Notes: generated by a model not told the origin, from the sequence alone. Shown: positions 11,501 to 22,345, counted from the first letter of the stretch. The stretch is DNA of 64,000 nt from Actinia tenebrosa (GCF_009602425.1 NW_022259526.1:54522-118521), one strand, 5' to 3'. Translations and numbers: made by a program.

Positions 11501-14500
11501 CAAAAATATATGCACTTTATAGGAGCTAAGATGGCTTTTCGGTGCCATAACCAGGGATCGGCCATAAAAAAAAACAGAACCAAAAAAAAAAAAAGGGGCC
11601 ACTTTATTTCCTTCGCCAAATATGCTAAACAGTGTAAAATATAAATGTATCAATCAGCAGTCGTCCTATTTATACGAAATATAGGAGGTTTTCTTTAAAT
11701 ATAGGCTCTTTATAGGATCCCATACAAATTATAGGAAATATAGGATAAATAGGAGGTCTGGGATGCCTGTAATTTTGTGAGCTTTATCTGTTCCCCTCAA
11801 AGTCTTAGTTTTTCTCTGGGTTTTCCAAAGAGGTTTCCTCCCTGTGAGCTAGTTGTGTCTTAAATTAGATCATTACAGAGGTTGTTCATGAGGGTTTGAT
11901 ACAACAAAAGTCTTTAAGCTTATGCTCTACATATGTGGTGGGTACAGTGCTGTCGTCGGGGTCACAGACACATGAAGAAATGCCATGCCATATACTAACC
12001 TTCCTCCATTAGCATGAAACACACAAGCTTCCTTGCCTGTGCTAATGCACCCATTCACATTCTCAAGTGTCTCGTTATTCACCAACTTGTACAACAGAAG
12101 GCGTGTCTTGGGGTCCAAGGCTTGCTCCTGTTTAACAATAAGAGAAATTGGTCAGAGCATTGGTATATTGTGCAGGCGGTCGTGGTTCATGCCTCAGCCA
12201 GACCAACCCTCAGGTTAAAATAACTGAGAATAAGGTGCTGCCAAAAACTCAATTATTTTTTTGTTTGTGATGAAGGTCAAGTTGAGGATCACAGCAATGG
12301 CCATTCTGTTCCTAATTAACTAGAGATGTTAAAAAAGGCCATGCATTTGTTGAATTACCTGTAGTCAAGTGTCATCCTCTATAAACAACTTATTACTCAC
12401 ATGTGTTGAGTGTTCTTTCTTCTCGTGTAGTCTGTGACTCTGTCTCTCCTCTTTGTAGGAGTGTTGCTTCAAGTTGTTGTAGACATGGTTGGAGAGCTTG
12501 AGATCAAGCTGCTTGCTTCCCACATCTCCCGCTGCAAACCCTGGTGGAAACTATGATGAATAGGCACACAAATGTCAATGCAATATTGCTTACATTAAGA
12601 TAAGAATGGGGGACTTCTGATTGGCAGTTGTCAACAGCACTTCCCTCTCACAAGTAGTACAACTTGGAATAACTGTGGTTATTGATATTCAATATTGCGA
12701 ACTCCGACATTTCAACGGCTTGTTATAAAATTGGTTCTTCACTGATTGACGGCAGCAAAAAATATAATTTCAGCATGCAGCTTGCAACTACCAAGTTCAC
12801 AGAATATGAAAAACCACAGTAAACCACAGGGGTGTGTGATGCTAATACAGGATCTCTCACTACTGAGGTCATGGATTTGATCCGTGAACTTGCCATCATA
12901 TGTGAATAAAATTGCTTTTGGCTCTCTCCTATCATTTGAGGATTCTTCTGTGGGTTTTCTATTTTCAGTCATTCGTTCACCCATTCAATCATTAATTTGT
13001 CAATCCATCCATCCCTCCTTCCTCCCATCTTCCCTCCATTATATTCATTCATTTGTTCATTCATTTGTTCATTCATTTGTTCATTCATTTGTTCATTCAT
13101 TNNNNNNNNNNNNNNNNNNNNNNNNNNNNNNNNNNNNNNNNNNNNNTTCATTTTTTGTTTGTTTTATTTTACATCTACTTAAGTAGTGTGTGTTAAAGTG
13201 TAATGTTTTACCTTTTCAAGGCTTCTAACATTCTTTCTCCCACAAACCATAGCGTCATGTTTGGTAGCAATCTGCTTCTTGGTTCCTTTTGGTTTAACGC
13301 TTATCTTACTCTTGTCAGGGTCAGGTGGCGGTGGTGTATCTAATCAACATAAAAAGCAATGGTAACAAAATTACACCAGCCATTAGATATCAAGAAGCAC
13401 TAGCAAGTATTAGCTAAAGAAGTATTATGGAATCCAGGGTGACCAATAGCAGAAGTTCACTCGCCTCCCACTATGAGGTCTCTAGTATAATTTCTGCATC
13501 ATATCATTTTCAATAAAGCTTGTTAGGTCTCTCCTCTGTCCCTTGACTTGAGGGTTTTCCTATGGATTCTCCTGTTTACCTCCCTCCATAACACCCAACA
13601 TGCGAAATTCTAATAGCCAAGTTTCAATATTCTGTTTGAGCGGTAATATAGTAAGTCTTACTCTTATAGTAAGTCTTACCTAAATCATCTTCAAATGCTT
13701 CCTGCTCATCAGAAGAACTAGAATCATCTTTCAGCTGTGCATGAACACTGCGGTAATTGTCGAAGCTCAATGAAACTATTTATAAAAAAGAAAAACAGTT
13801 TGATGTAAATACAACTGAATGATTTACTCTTTGAATGGAAATATGTTGCAAATACATGGGGAGTGAGTGTGAAGTGTTCGTGATGCGTCAGCCAAATTTT
13901 GGTCAAGTATTGGCCCTGTGTTGGCTGTCAATCGGAAGATTGTCGGCCAACATGAGTTGACTAAAATAGTGGTGGTGATAACAATATTGATGACAGTGGT
14001 AGCACTGATAATGACATTGTTTCAATCATATGAATATAGATTGATTGTAAACATATATAAAGTGCAAAATCAGTCATCAAAACTGGGTATCCTTGTTGTT
14101 CCAGCCCATAAAATAGAGATCTTTGAAGGATGAGAGAAAAGTACCAGTCACTGTTATGTCATAAGGACTTGCTTACCTTTGCTATTTCCATTGTACTTCT
14201 GTTCACAGATATTAACATAATGATCGTTCTCTTTATCAAATTCATTCTGAAGCATCTGAGCCAGCAATAAATCGTTCTCGACATCAGAACCACTTGCTCC
14301 TAATTTTAAAAATAACAATAATGATAGTGGAAACTAAAATCTTAGAATTGGTGGAAGTGTGGGAGGAAATATTTCAAAATTAAGGGGGTTAGCAAATTAA
14401 AACTTAAAATATTAATATATAAATTTTTGAAGATAAAATGGTCATAGTAGAGATTAGTCTAAGGCTGTTAATAACATAGCAATTCCTAATTTCTTACCAG

Positions 14501-14684
14501 CCACTGGAAGTTCTACAGCGAGACTGTGTTTTAAAGCCAAGTCTTCTTCTTTCTGCTGCAAATCCCTCGCCATTTCTTCGTCAATAACCGAAGACAGCGA
14601 ACAAGGAGCTACTGAAGGCGTCTTCCCCCAAGGACTTCGTTGAATTCCTGCAGCATTGAGTACCACTGTTTCTCCTTGATCCAT
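8542..14684 (-). CDS. RIOK3: RIOK3, atypical RIO-family protein kinase, complete (10 exons)
   Basis: Exons from 5' to 3' on the minus strand are 14684-14498, 14299-14177, 13775-13680, 13339-13212, 12550-12401, 12127-12000, 11255-11070, 10262-10103, 9546-9265 and 8694-8542. All phases agree and they give 530 residues (human RIOK3 has 519). The N terminus has the RIOK3-only stretches [26 protein letters not shown] and [11 protein letters not shown]. The kinase core shows the RIO P-loop STGKEA (257-262), Lys285 in CAVKVFKT, the hinge [10 protein letters not shown], catalytic Asp401 in [10 protein letters not shown] and metal-binding Asp418 in IDVSQAVEP. The C terminus [13 protein letters not shown] aligns with the human tail. 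RIOK3 acts in cytosolic pre-40S ribosome maturation and, in vertebrates, in TBK1/MDA5 innate signalling. RIOK1 was considered, but the N-terminal region excludes it. Confidence 0.95.
8955..9145 (-). repeat. SINE copy (family B1), head lost
   Basis: On the minus strand it shows the shared SINE core (GGGAGGA, AGAATCTGAG and GAGTAAAG-type motifs, complement of ATGGAGGGAGGAATGCAGGA) and then the GCCACTGGCTAAGTGCTACC tail. The tRNA-like head is missing. It lies in the last intron of RIOK3, in the gene's sense direction. Confidence 0.65.
9641..9899 (-). repeat. Full-length tRNA-derived SINE (family B1)
   Basis: Read on the minus strand from 9899: a tRNA head with box A (GTGGCGTAGCGGTCAG) and box B (GAGTTCAAGTCCCG), then the core (GAGTAGAGTTGTTCG, GGTTCTCCGGTTTTCC, CCTCC), and the tail GCTACCCTCGTGAAGAAAAA. 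This is the best-preserved SINE in the window. It lies in RIOK3 intron 8, in sense orientation. Confidence 0.85.
11795..11905 (+). repeat. SINE 3' half (family B2)
   Basis: TTCTCTGGGTTTTCC (core) is followed by TTTCCTCCCTGTGAGCTAG and ACAGAGGTTGTTCATGAGGG, the tail that is multiplied in the arrays at 4211-4745 and 8053-8310. It is antisense to RIOK3, in an intron. Confidence 0.6.
12165..12250 (+). repeat. SINE fragment (family C)
   Basis: A box-B-like GTGGTTCATGCCTCAGCCAG is followed by CCCTCAGGTTAAAATAACTG and AAGGTGCTGCC. The same order is found inverted at 5470-5570. It lies in RIOK3 intron 5. Confidence 0.45.
12835..12970 (+). repeat. Decayed SINE (family B core)
   Basis: GAGGTCATGGATTTGATCCG resembles a box B, and GAGGATTCTTCTGTGGGTTT resembles the B core. 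The tail is replaced by a TTCATTCATTTG simple repeat. It lies in RIOK3 intron 4. Confidence 0.4.
13012..13160. repeat. TTCATTCATTTG simple repeat interrupted by an assembly gap
   Basis: A TTCATTCATTTG 12-mer repeats about four times (13050-13101). A run of 45 N follows at 13102-13146, after which TTCATTTTTTG resumes. The gap sits wholly in RIOK3 intron 4 and does not touch an exon. The true repeat length is unknown. Confidence 0.9.
13425..13620 (+). repeat. SINE copy (family B), tail missing
   Basis: CACTCGCCTCCCACTATGAGG is followed by TTGAGGGTTTTCC, GATTCTCCTGTTTACCTCCC, ACACCCAACATGCG and AAATTCTAATAG, the order of the shared B core at 61740-61985. It is antisense to RIOK3, in intron 3. 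Confidence 0.5.
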
Positions 14685-14964
14685 ATTTTGACTTAATTCT
14701 GTATCTAAACTTTATATTACAAATAGTATGTACACTTGCGAAAAATATAAATTAAAGCTTGGGTTTTTAAACGACGTGAAAAAATATTTCTTTTAGGTTC
14801 TAGAGCGAATAAAGACAAACTGTTCGTAAGACTAGGGTTTGAAGTTCTTGTCTTTAGGAGTACTAGGTGCAGACTAAAGGAGTTATCAAGAAAATTTGGG
14901 ATAAGAAGGAGTAGAAAAATTACAAATAAGTGAAAATGGTGGTGCAATGTGCCTTGTATAGTTA

Positions 14965-14972
14965 TGACGTCA
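14965..14972. promoter_or_regulatory. Perfect CRE motif upstream of RIOK3
   Basis: TGACGTCA, the full CREB/ATF palindrome, lies 281 bases upstream of the RIOK3 start codon on the minus-strand gene. Position and motif are visible; function is inference. Confidence 0.35.
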
Positions 14973-15204
14973 TGCTTACTGACCAGCATAACCACAGGGA
15001 ACCCAAAAACTGTTTACTCATCATTTTATTTTTCCACTGAAAGAGAAAAGAATTATTTATTTATTGATGATAAAGCGAGAGTTTAACAAAGAGAGAAGTT
15101 TATTCTTATTTGTAGTTTTTGAATTCGAAGCTTCGTGATTAATTGTTCATGCATGTGCATGCGCAATGCTTTTGAACCGGCGCGCGCAAACAATCTCGTA
15201 GAAG

Positions 15205-15512
15205 TACCCAGAGCCAGCCCAGAGCCTGAGTTTCTTCTGGCCTGCAGCGAAGAACGAGGGCTCTGGCATAATCCATTTTTTGAGACCAGGATTTCTTGGA
15301 CTTCCGGGCAAGAGCGCATGCGTTCAAAGACTTGCCAAAAATCAAAAATATTTTCCCGATTTCTAGTTTTTTCCATGATCTTTTGCTTTGATTTAATTTT
15401 TAATTTGATTATTTTGATCGGTTATATATCTCTTTTTCGAAAATTGCGCATGCGCCAAAAAATAAATTATGCCAGAGCCCTCGTTCTTCGCTGCAGGCCA
15501 GAAGAAACGCGG
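15205..15512. mobile_element. Palindromic MITE, copy 1 (family P)
   Basis: The left arm has TTCTTCTGGCCTGCAGCGAA, then GAACGAGGGCTCTGGCATAA. The right arm is its reverse complement (TTATGCCAGAGCCCTCGTTC, then TTCGCTGCAGGCCAGAAGAA). The interior matches copy 2 at 16870-17285 in the opposite orientation. The outermost part of the ends is lost here. Open frames in it, reading ALVLRCRPEET and similar, are by-products of the inverted arms and not host genes. A perfect GCGCATGCGC lies at 15446-15455. Confidence 0.85.
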
Positions 15513-16279
15513 TCTATTGGCGCGCAAAGTCACGATCAAAGTCAAGACTGGCCGCACGATTGAAGCGGAAAGATCATCGCATACCGGTCAAACCAGTTTT
15601 GGATATCAAGAACCAACTCAAGAACCAGCTTTGGAAAACCAGTTTTTGACTTCATGAGAAAGAACAACCAGTTTTGAAGATTTAGAGAAACCAGTAGTTT
15701 TGGTACTCTGGTTCACCTAGTCGGCCTTCCCGTGGAACGAGGGCCACGCTACCATCGCAAAACGACAGAACAGAATCCCTTTTACCCCTCCCCTCCCCCT
15801 ACGAAAAGCGAGCTATTTTCCAAATGGTTTTACTGCAATACAAGAAACACTTGGTACTACATCTTGGATGTACAATTCAAAACGAAACCAATGCCGAGTG
15901 ACTAAACGGCGCCTTACGCCATAAAGTCGGTTCTAAGTAACCTTCGAATTCATTTCCACTCATCGATTTGGTCATTGAATAAAATCTATTGATCGAAGAA
16001 AAAAACAAATGCTGGAAATATTTCGTTTTGATTGATACATGTGAATAATATAAGGGAGTATTGGGTCAAATCAAACCAGAATTAGCATATATATAGACAG
16101 CTAAAGTTCAGATTCGCAAATTCTCATTCGTATGGAAAGGAATGTAAAAGGCCACAAAATGTTGGCAGAAGTTTTGAGGGAAAAATTTAATCCTGAAAGA
16201 GTCAAAACGGAGTGATTTTAATTTTTTACTCCGCTAAAAGTTTTACAATCCTTTAGTATACGAAATTAATTACGCTTTG

Positions 16280-16428
16280 CTTAGAGTGAAGTCATTAAAC
16301 CCGTGAAATAGATATTAGACTAATACACTTTAGTAGACCCTAATTCCATTGTTTTCTTTTGTGTCTATTTGACTATTACATGTTGACTAGTAATTTTTAT
16401 TTCACGGGTTTAATGCCTTCACTCTAAG
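16280..16428. mobile_element. MITE with 30-bp terminal inverted repeats (family Q)
   Basis: The element starts CTTAGAGTGAAGTCATTAAA (16280) and ends TTTAATGCCTTCACTCTAAG (16428). The 30-bp arms differ at one position and bracket about 90 bp of AT-rich filler. A more diverged relative is at 23303-23397. No clear target-site duplication was seen. Confidence 0.8.
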
Positions 16429-16869
16429 ATAATAAAAGCGTGTTTCGCGTAATAAACATAATGCAAAAATTGGTCTAATGAAACAAAATAAAATAAGCCC
16501 AAGTACAAAAAATTTTAGTCAAAGCAAAAACTAGATTATTAGCAACATTATGGCTTTGTGCCTAAAAATACCACAGTAAACTGCATGGCTGTCAAATTTT
16601 GATTCTTTACTGTAATTTAACTGCAGCTCCAATTTTCACTGCGCGGTCACACTAACCGGGACCACTTGAATAAAACTGACCAATCAGATAACAGTAAACC
16701 AGACAGAGATTGAACTGATAAGAGTGTTATCCAATCAGATTATCACGTTCTCATGCTCTTATTATATCGATGTGCTATCTGATTGGCCGGTTAGAAATAT
16801 TGAACTAAATGAAGCAATATGATTGGGTAATAATATTAGTTTATCGAAGTGATCCCTGTTGGAGTTAGT

Positions 16870-17285
16870 CACCTACGCAGCCGCTATTTGTGTCGTCACG
16901 CCACGCTCACTCCAATCTCGTACACAGAGCCTGCTTTTCTTTTGGCCTGCGGCGAAGAACGAGGGCTCTGGCATAATTCATTTTTTGGCGCATGCGCAGT
17001 TTTCCGGAAGTGAAATATAATGAATGAAAATCATGCTTTCAAACGTGCTTTCAAACAGAGTTCCGTGTTTACTTCCGATTAAAATAAGAATTAGAAATCG
17101 GGAACTTTTTTTTTTGGCAAGTCTTTTAACGTATACGCTCTTATACCGGAAGTCCAAGAAATTCTGGTCTCAAAAAATGGATTATGCCAAAGCCCTCGTT
17201 CTTCGCCGCAGGCCAGAAGAAACGCAGGCTCTGGGTACGAGATGGCGCTCACTCGTGACGACACCGAATAGCGGCTGCGTAGGAG
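16870..17285. mobile_element. Palindromic MITE, full-length copy 2 (family P)
   Basis: The arms extend outwards beyond those of copy 1: the left begins CACCTACGCAGCCGCTATTT and the right ends CGGCTGCGTAGGAG. Each arm runs about 130 bp through CTCGTACACAGAGCCTGC and the GAACGAGGGCTCTGGCATAA core. GCGCATGCGC is at 16988-16997. No transposase frame and no unambiguous target duplication were seen, so the superfamily is not assigned. Confidence 0.85.
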
Positions 17286-17734
17286 AATAGGTCGGAGTCA
17301 CGCCACACAGTAACTACTAAGTTTGTTAAATACTGTGGTATGTCCACTCACAAGCCATCGAGGGTTACATTCTCGTTACCAGGATCTCGTCGCCATAACA
17401 AGGTCAATAAACGCCGAGAAGACCATGGGTACAAAAAATACTATAGAATGTACCCAATCATCGCTGAGTACAAATACACAACAAGATTTTAATGTAAACA
17501 AACATTACTAATAAATATACTTCGTAAAAATTTCCTAAGGGTACTTTTCGTAACCCGTCAAGTCCAAGATATAGAATACTTATTCTATCCTCAGTAATAC
17601 AAATATTTTCTACATCTACTAACCATTCGACTTATTGCTCAAAATCTAAGACTGAAATTACAATATGATTGTTATACTCGTGTTTCTTTCGTCCTGAGAA
17701 AAAAGATGCAGCTTAAGAATGTGGTTGTAATTTT

Positions 17735-17870
17735 TCAGTAACGGGCTGGTGCGCGTGCGCACTCTACCCCCTCTCTCCAACAGTGCTCCGTTTTCCGTTT
17801 ATACACAAGATCCAAGGATGCTGGCGTGGCAAGACAACGATAAGCTGCAACTTGTTTCTCAAGCTTATGG
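17735..17870 (-). repeat. SINE fragment (family A)
   Basis: On the minus strand GAGCACTGTTGGAGAGAGGG and GGTAGAGTGCGCAC match the body of the SINE at 3311-3560 (GAGCACTGATTGAGAGAGGG). Upstream, CATCCTTGGATCTTG matches its box-B flank. Confidence 0.55.
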
Positions 17871-19140
17871 ACTAAATGCATGACAAATTTGAAACGAAAG
17901 AAATGGAATAATGGAATTATTTGATCAGGAATAAAAGTGGGCCCTTTATTTATGGATATATACGCGATGCAACCTGTAAAACCGGTGGATCAAGTAGCCA
18001 ACGGTTAGAATATCTGTCGAATTCTTGAAACGTTTGGATAATGAATCGACAACTCAGTATTTCAGGTTCGCAAAACTTTGGATGAAAAGGATGTTAATGG
18101 GAAAAGTCGTAAAAACAAACTAAAACCAAATGCGCTTGAAAATTCTCCATCAAAAAGATGTCGAAAAATTGGTTATTTTTAAATGACTAAAAAATAGAAT
18201 AAAAAAACCACAAACGAGGGGAGATGGATTTTGGTTTGTGGTAACGATGCGGAAAAATTACAATATCGCGATGGATTCAAATGAAAATGTTAAAAGATGT
18301 TTTTAGACGTGGCGTTTGGGTTCTTAGGGGCCTCACTAATACTCCTCTGTCGTTGTATTGAATTTTTCAAACTCGTGCAAGCTAAGCACACGAGACAAAA
18401 TATGGTGGAATTGGGTTGCGTTTTCTACGCGATTTTCCTTTCGTTTCCTAAACACAATTTTATGATACATTAATGACTTAAAATATTACCTTATTGAACG
18501 CTTGTTACGAGCCGTACGAAAACTAAAACACAATACTTTCACTATTTTCTAACTACAATTTTAGTGCAATTACCGTGACTTCTTATCACACATTCTAAAA
18601 TATCTTTCACCGTTTGAGTCACGTGAATATCGGGTCTTGGACCAATCACAAATGACCTACATCGATTTCGAGGAAGCCATTTGAGTGCAAATCCATCTTG
18701 AGTGAAATATCTCCACAAAATGTCATTGAAATGTTTTGGGGTTTTTTTTCAGTTTGGAAAATAGTTGCATTTGTACATTTTTCTTTTGTTAGATTCTTTG
18801 TATGAAGCTTCCAGTCTGGCTGTGTGTTTACCTCTGAGGCTCGTCAATGTTTGCTGCTGGCATGGTCTGTAGTTTGACTACTGTAGCAGCTAAATAAAGA
18901 ACCAGATGGAAGACCAGCCAGTCAATCTAGCGAGCATAAGGATGAAACAAGTGGCGTGCGTACGTAGCTGTGGCAATCGGACCGATACTACTCGTTCGCA
19001 CCAGTTCTGTTGGGACTGAAAGAATAAAGACTGTTAGTAGACTGGTAAGAATGAGCAAGTTTAGTTTCGTGCGGATTTAGGATTAATGTTACCTTGCTAG
19101 GAGAGTTTTGATTACCATGTAACTATCAAGGGGAAATAAG
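17871..19140. other. Gene-free spacer
   Basis: AT-rich sequence without a credible exon, RNA gene or named repeat. A GTCACGTGA E-box is at about 18620, close to an inverted CCAAT. No stretch stood out as conserved coding sequence. Confidence 0.4.
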
Positions 19141-19145
19141 ATGAT

Positions 19146-19575
19146 GTGGTGGTGCAAGAAGAAATAGGAGGCGAAGGACGAGGTGGAAGTGGACGAAGAG
19201 GTGGAAGTGGAGGTGGAAGTGGAGAAGGAGAACAAGGAGAAGATGAACAAGGAGGAGGAGGAGGAGGAGGAGGAGAAGGAGAAGGAGAACAAGGAGATGA
19301 ACAAGGAGGAGGTGGTGGTGGTGGTGGTGGAAGTGGAGGAGCAGAACAGGGAGAAGGAGAACAAGGAGGAGGAAGAGGAGGAGGTGAACAAGGAGGAGGA
19401 GAAGAACAAGGAGAAGGAGAAGGTGAAGGAGAAGAACAAGTAGGAGGAGAATGAGAAGGAGAACAAGGAGGAGAAGGAGGAGAAGATTAACAAGGAGGAG
19501 GAGAAGGCGAAGGAGGAGAATGAGGAGGAGGAGAATGAGGAGGAAGGAGAAGAGGAGATGGAAGAAGTGGAGTGC
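19146..19575. repeat. 430-bp polypurine tract
   Basis: Almost pure A/G on the plus strand, built from GGAGGA, GAAGGAGAACAAGG and GGTGGT blocks. Long open frames on both strands (Gly/Glu-rich on plus, Ser/Leu-rich on minus) follow from the composition and are not genes. Such tracts can form triplex (H-) DNA. Confidence 0.85.
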
Positions 19576-20209
19576 TTGCAAACGTAAGAACGGGAAGAGA
19601 TACTGGTAGGAGCATGAACTTCCATTTCACAAATTATTTACGGTTATTCGTTATCATGCCAGGACCTTAAAGAAGGCTTACCGCCACAATCAACTATCCC
19701 CTTCCTCCTAAACAAACGTTAAAAACTCACCGACACCCAAAGAGGCTCGCCAAAATGAATGCATTCTTAAGTCATAGCCAAACATTTTCTCTCACATCAA
19801 ATTGCTCACATGCTACACATCTGCGCGCTTCACGCCCCATGCGTTAAGGGTCTCGAATGCTTCGCTCTGGGGCTTCGCTTTGCAAAATTGGTTTTTGCAC
19901 TAGGAGTAATTCCTATTGATATTCATTAAGACCTCATTTATCACACGAAGACTAAAACCTTGCAAAAGCAAAACGTTTAAATCAACATTTTACTCATCAA
20001 TAAACAATACGCTTCACTATCAACCAAAAACAACAAACGATTACGAGAGCGCTTTCTATTGATTTGAACCAATCAGTCTGAGCGGCCACAGTTCTCAAGT
20101 GTTTTCACACGGCTACATATCGCATCTGTCCACGTACACCAAATTTATTATCACTCATGACAAACGGCTAGGCGCACGATGCGCACCACACAAATTAAAG
20201 TTTTCTTTA

Positions 20210-20521
20210 CGCACTTCTCATTTGTCATCACGCATCACGCATGTCCAATCACATCACACTTGTCTTCACTTAACATCACGCATGTCCACGACACCAAACA
20301 TATCACTGCGCGTCACACACTACGCGCATCACGCACGAGTACGCGCATCACGCACAACTACGCGCATCACGCACAATTACGCGCATCACGAATAACTACG
20401 CGCATCATGGACATCTACGCACATTACGCACGCACAACACTTACGACTACGCGCATCACGGACACGCATTACGCACGGCTACGCGCATCGCTACGCGCAT
20501 CACGCATGTTCACGCTCTACG
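20210..20521. repeat. CpG-rich minisatellite, unit about 19-21 bp
   Basis: The core (20311-20521) repeats ACTACGCGCATCACGCAC with small changes about ten times. A looser CATCACGCATGTCC version precedes it. It stands out against AT-rich flanks. The 98- and 115-residue frames across it are repeat translations. Confidence 0.8.
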
Positions 20522-20823
20522 CCTGAGAGCTACTACAACAGATAACTACAATGTCTAAAGGAAAGTAATCATCTTTACAAAGAGCATATGGATAGCGTAA
20601 AGGAGAGCGCGCAAGAGAGTGCATACCAATAAACAAAAAATCATAAGAAAATGCGTAATATTTTAACAAATGTCGTGTAAAGTATGGCTCATTTCTTCAC
20701 CCTCATGGAAGTGTCGTAAAGCTACTGTTTAGAAGTGCAGTAAATGACAAACAAACATTAACTATAATTATCATATACTCTATAAATGGTCACATGTATC
20801 TTATATGTTCTACTAATAACTAA

Positions 20824-20874
20824 TATAGATATAGATATAGATATCTATCTATATCTATTTATATATATATATAT
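20824..20874. repeat. ATAGAT/ATCTAT palindromic simple repeat
   Basis: ATAGATATAGATATAGATAT turns at its centre into ATCTATCTATATCTAT and then a TA run, so the tract is self-complementary and can form a cruciform. Confidence 0.75.
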
Positions 20875-21195
20875 TGAATATGTCATAAGTATTAGCAATT
20901 CTTTAAGATTAGCTTTGTTATTTTAAAGTGAATCAGTGATTGATTTTACGGATCTTACAAAAGAGATAGAGGTTTTACATGAAGGTGTATTAAATAACCT
21001 AGCTGTACAACAGAATTGCTGTCTTTTACCTAACATGTCCACTTAACGAACAGATTACTTTACCATCTTAACTCGGTGTATAATTAACACTAAAATAGAA
21101 TTAAACATGAACAATTATTATTTTTAGGTTAATAACGTTCTATACAGTGTTTTGTACATCTTTGAATTTATCATGCAATTATTCTATATTTTCCC

Positions 21196-21466
21196 CATAA
21201 ACAGACAAGATTCTTGGCAAGATTCAAACAAATTCTTTCTGCGCATTTTATACAAGACATACATCCTTCCAAAATCGATCCAAAATGCGCGCGAAACCGA
21301 ATGGGGGCTGTATTACTGGCTTTGGTTTTTGTTGGACAACTGCATAAGCCAGCTAAGTCTGCCCGAGCTATTGAAAGAATTGCTTGTATCAATGCGTCAA
21401 GAAAAGACAATGTGCTCGTGTTTAAATTCGTGCATATTAACGTTTATCTTGATTATTATTACTTAT
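21196..21466 (+). other. Unassigned open frame, possible lone exon
   Basis: After a TTTTCCCCATAAACAG acceptor-like site, one frame reads DKILARFKQILSAHFIQDIH, then PSKIDPKCARNRMGAVLLAL, and ends in TAA at about 21466. A hydrophobic stretch VLLALVFVGQL sits in the middle. I do not recognise a family and see no partner exons. A chance frame or a relic of a mobile element are equally possible. Confidence 0.2.
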
Positions 21467-21739
21467 AAAAGATGGTAACACGGTGGGATACAAAAAAAGG
21501 CGGAGTGGTTAAACGAACAAGACTTAAAAGAAGTACGACTACGTAAAAGATAAACTGAAAGAATTGAAACGTGATGAAGAAGGGAAAGGCAAGATTAAAG
21601 GAAGAAATAAGGTTGTCTTGGACAGGGTAAAACGAAGTGTCTCTTACCTGAGTCTAATCAAGGGGCTCATTGAAAGAGGTACATTATACGCTTGGGGCCT
21701 GGTGTCATCTGAGCCCGCGATACCACTTCCCCGGTGCGG

Positions 21740-21830
21740 GAAGGAGCCAATCATATCACTTGTATCTGTCACGTGACAAATGGTCGTCTCATATAAGGTA
21801 ATGTTTTACTAAACGCATGCGCAGTTGAAA
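21740..21830. promoter_or_regulatory. Promoter-like motif cluster
   Basis: Within 90 bases lie a CCAAT (about 21747), a perfect GTCACGTGAC palindrome (21768-21777, the TFEB/USF E-box) and ACGCATGCGCAG (about 21814), close to the NRF1 site. No gene start was recognised beside it. Confidence 0.35.
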
Positions 21831-22206
21831 ATGGGTTGCTTTGGTTGGTTGGCTTTGAAATACGTTAAAAGACTAACAAATTTTAAATATGTATAATTTA
21901 GACAGAAGCCAAATTTTAAAATATTTTATAGATAATGAAATGCTAAAGGGAAAAGAAATCCTGATAAGACTAGTGGAAAAAGGGTATCAGATGGAATAGA
22001 CTTTGGTATATACTAAACACAACAGCAAAACAAGAAGGGGGAAAAAAGACATAAGAAAAACATAAATACAGATTATCATTTGCTTACTGAAACGGCTGGT
22101 AAAACCAAACATTTCAGGAAAGAAAAAAAATAGGAAAAAATAAAATAAACTTAAATACATTCACTTGCACCCTAACTCGCTACCATTAAATGGATCTCCA
22201 TGCACG

Positions 22207-22262
22207 ATGCTGATTGGTTGATCAGTAATGACGTAATCACATAAACGACCAATCAGCATCTG
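22207..22262. repeat. Short inverted repeat with CCAAT arms
   Basis: GATGCTGATTGGTTGATC is mirrored by GACCAATCAGCATC around ATGACGTAATCAC. It could be the remnant of a MITE or a double CCAAT site. Confidence 0.55.
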
Positions 22263-22331
22263 ACACACCAACCCAGTCAAGGAATTCGCTTCAAATTGAA
22301 GTAGAAAGTTCTAAATTCCAAATTTTTTAGT

Positions 22332-22345
22332 GTTACCATGGCAAC
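22332..22345. promoter_or_regulatory. Perfect RFX X-box palindrome
   Basis: GTTACCATGGCAAC fits the canonical RFX-factor X-box. No recognisable gene lies next to it. Confidence 0.35.

Noticed and set aside
8542-14684. RIOK1 as identity of the RIO kinase
   Set aside because: The N-terminal motifs ([19 protein letters not shown]) and the short C-terminal tail fit RIOK3. The RIOK1-type Lys-rich tail and PRTLNEV motif are absent.
15083-15657. Several overlapping open frames up to 142 codons on both strands
   Set aside because: They are translations of the arms of the palindromic MITE. The same peptide (ALVLRCRPEET) appears in different frames and in the second copy at 17024-17290.
19089-19625. 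178-codon Ser-rich and 151-codon Leu-rich frames on the minus strand, Gly/Glu-rich frames on plus
   Set aside because: They arise from the polypurine tract. No splice sites, signal peptide logic or family similarity.
20099-20526. 98- and 115-codon frames rich in His, Thr and Arg
   Set aside because: Translations of the CpG-rich minisatellite in two frames.
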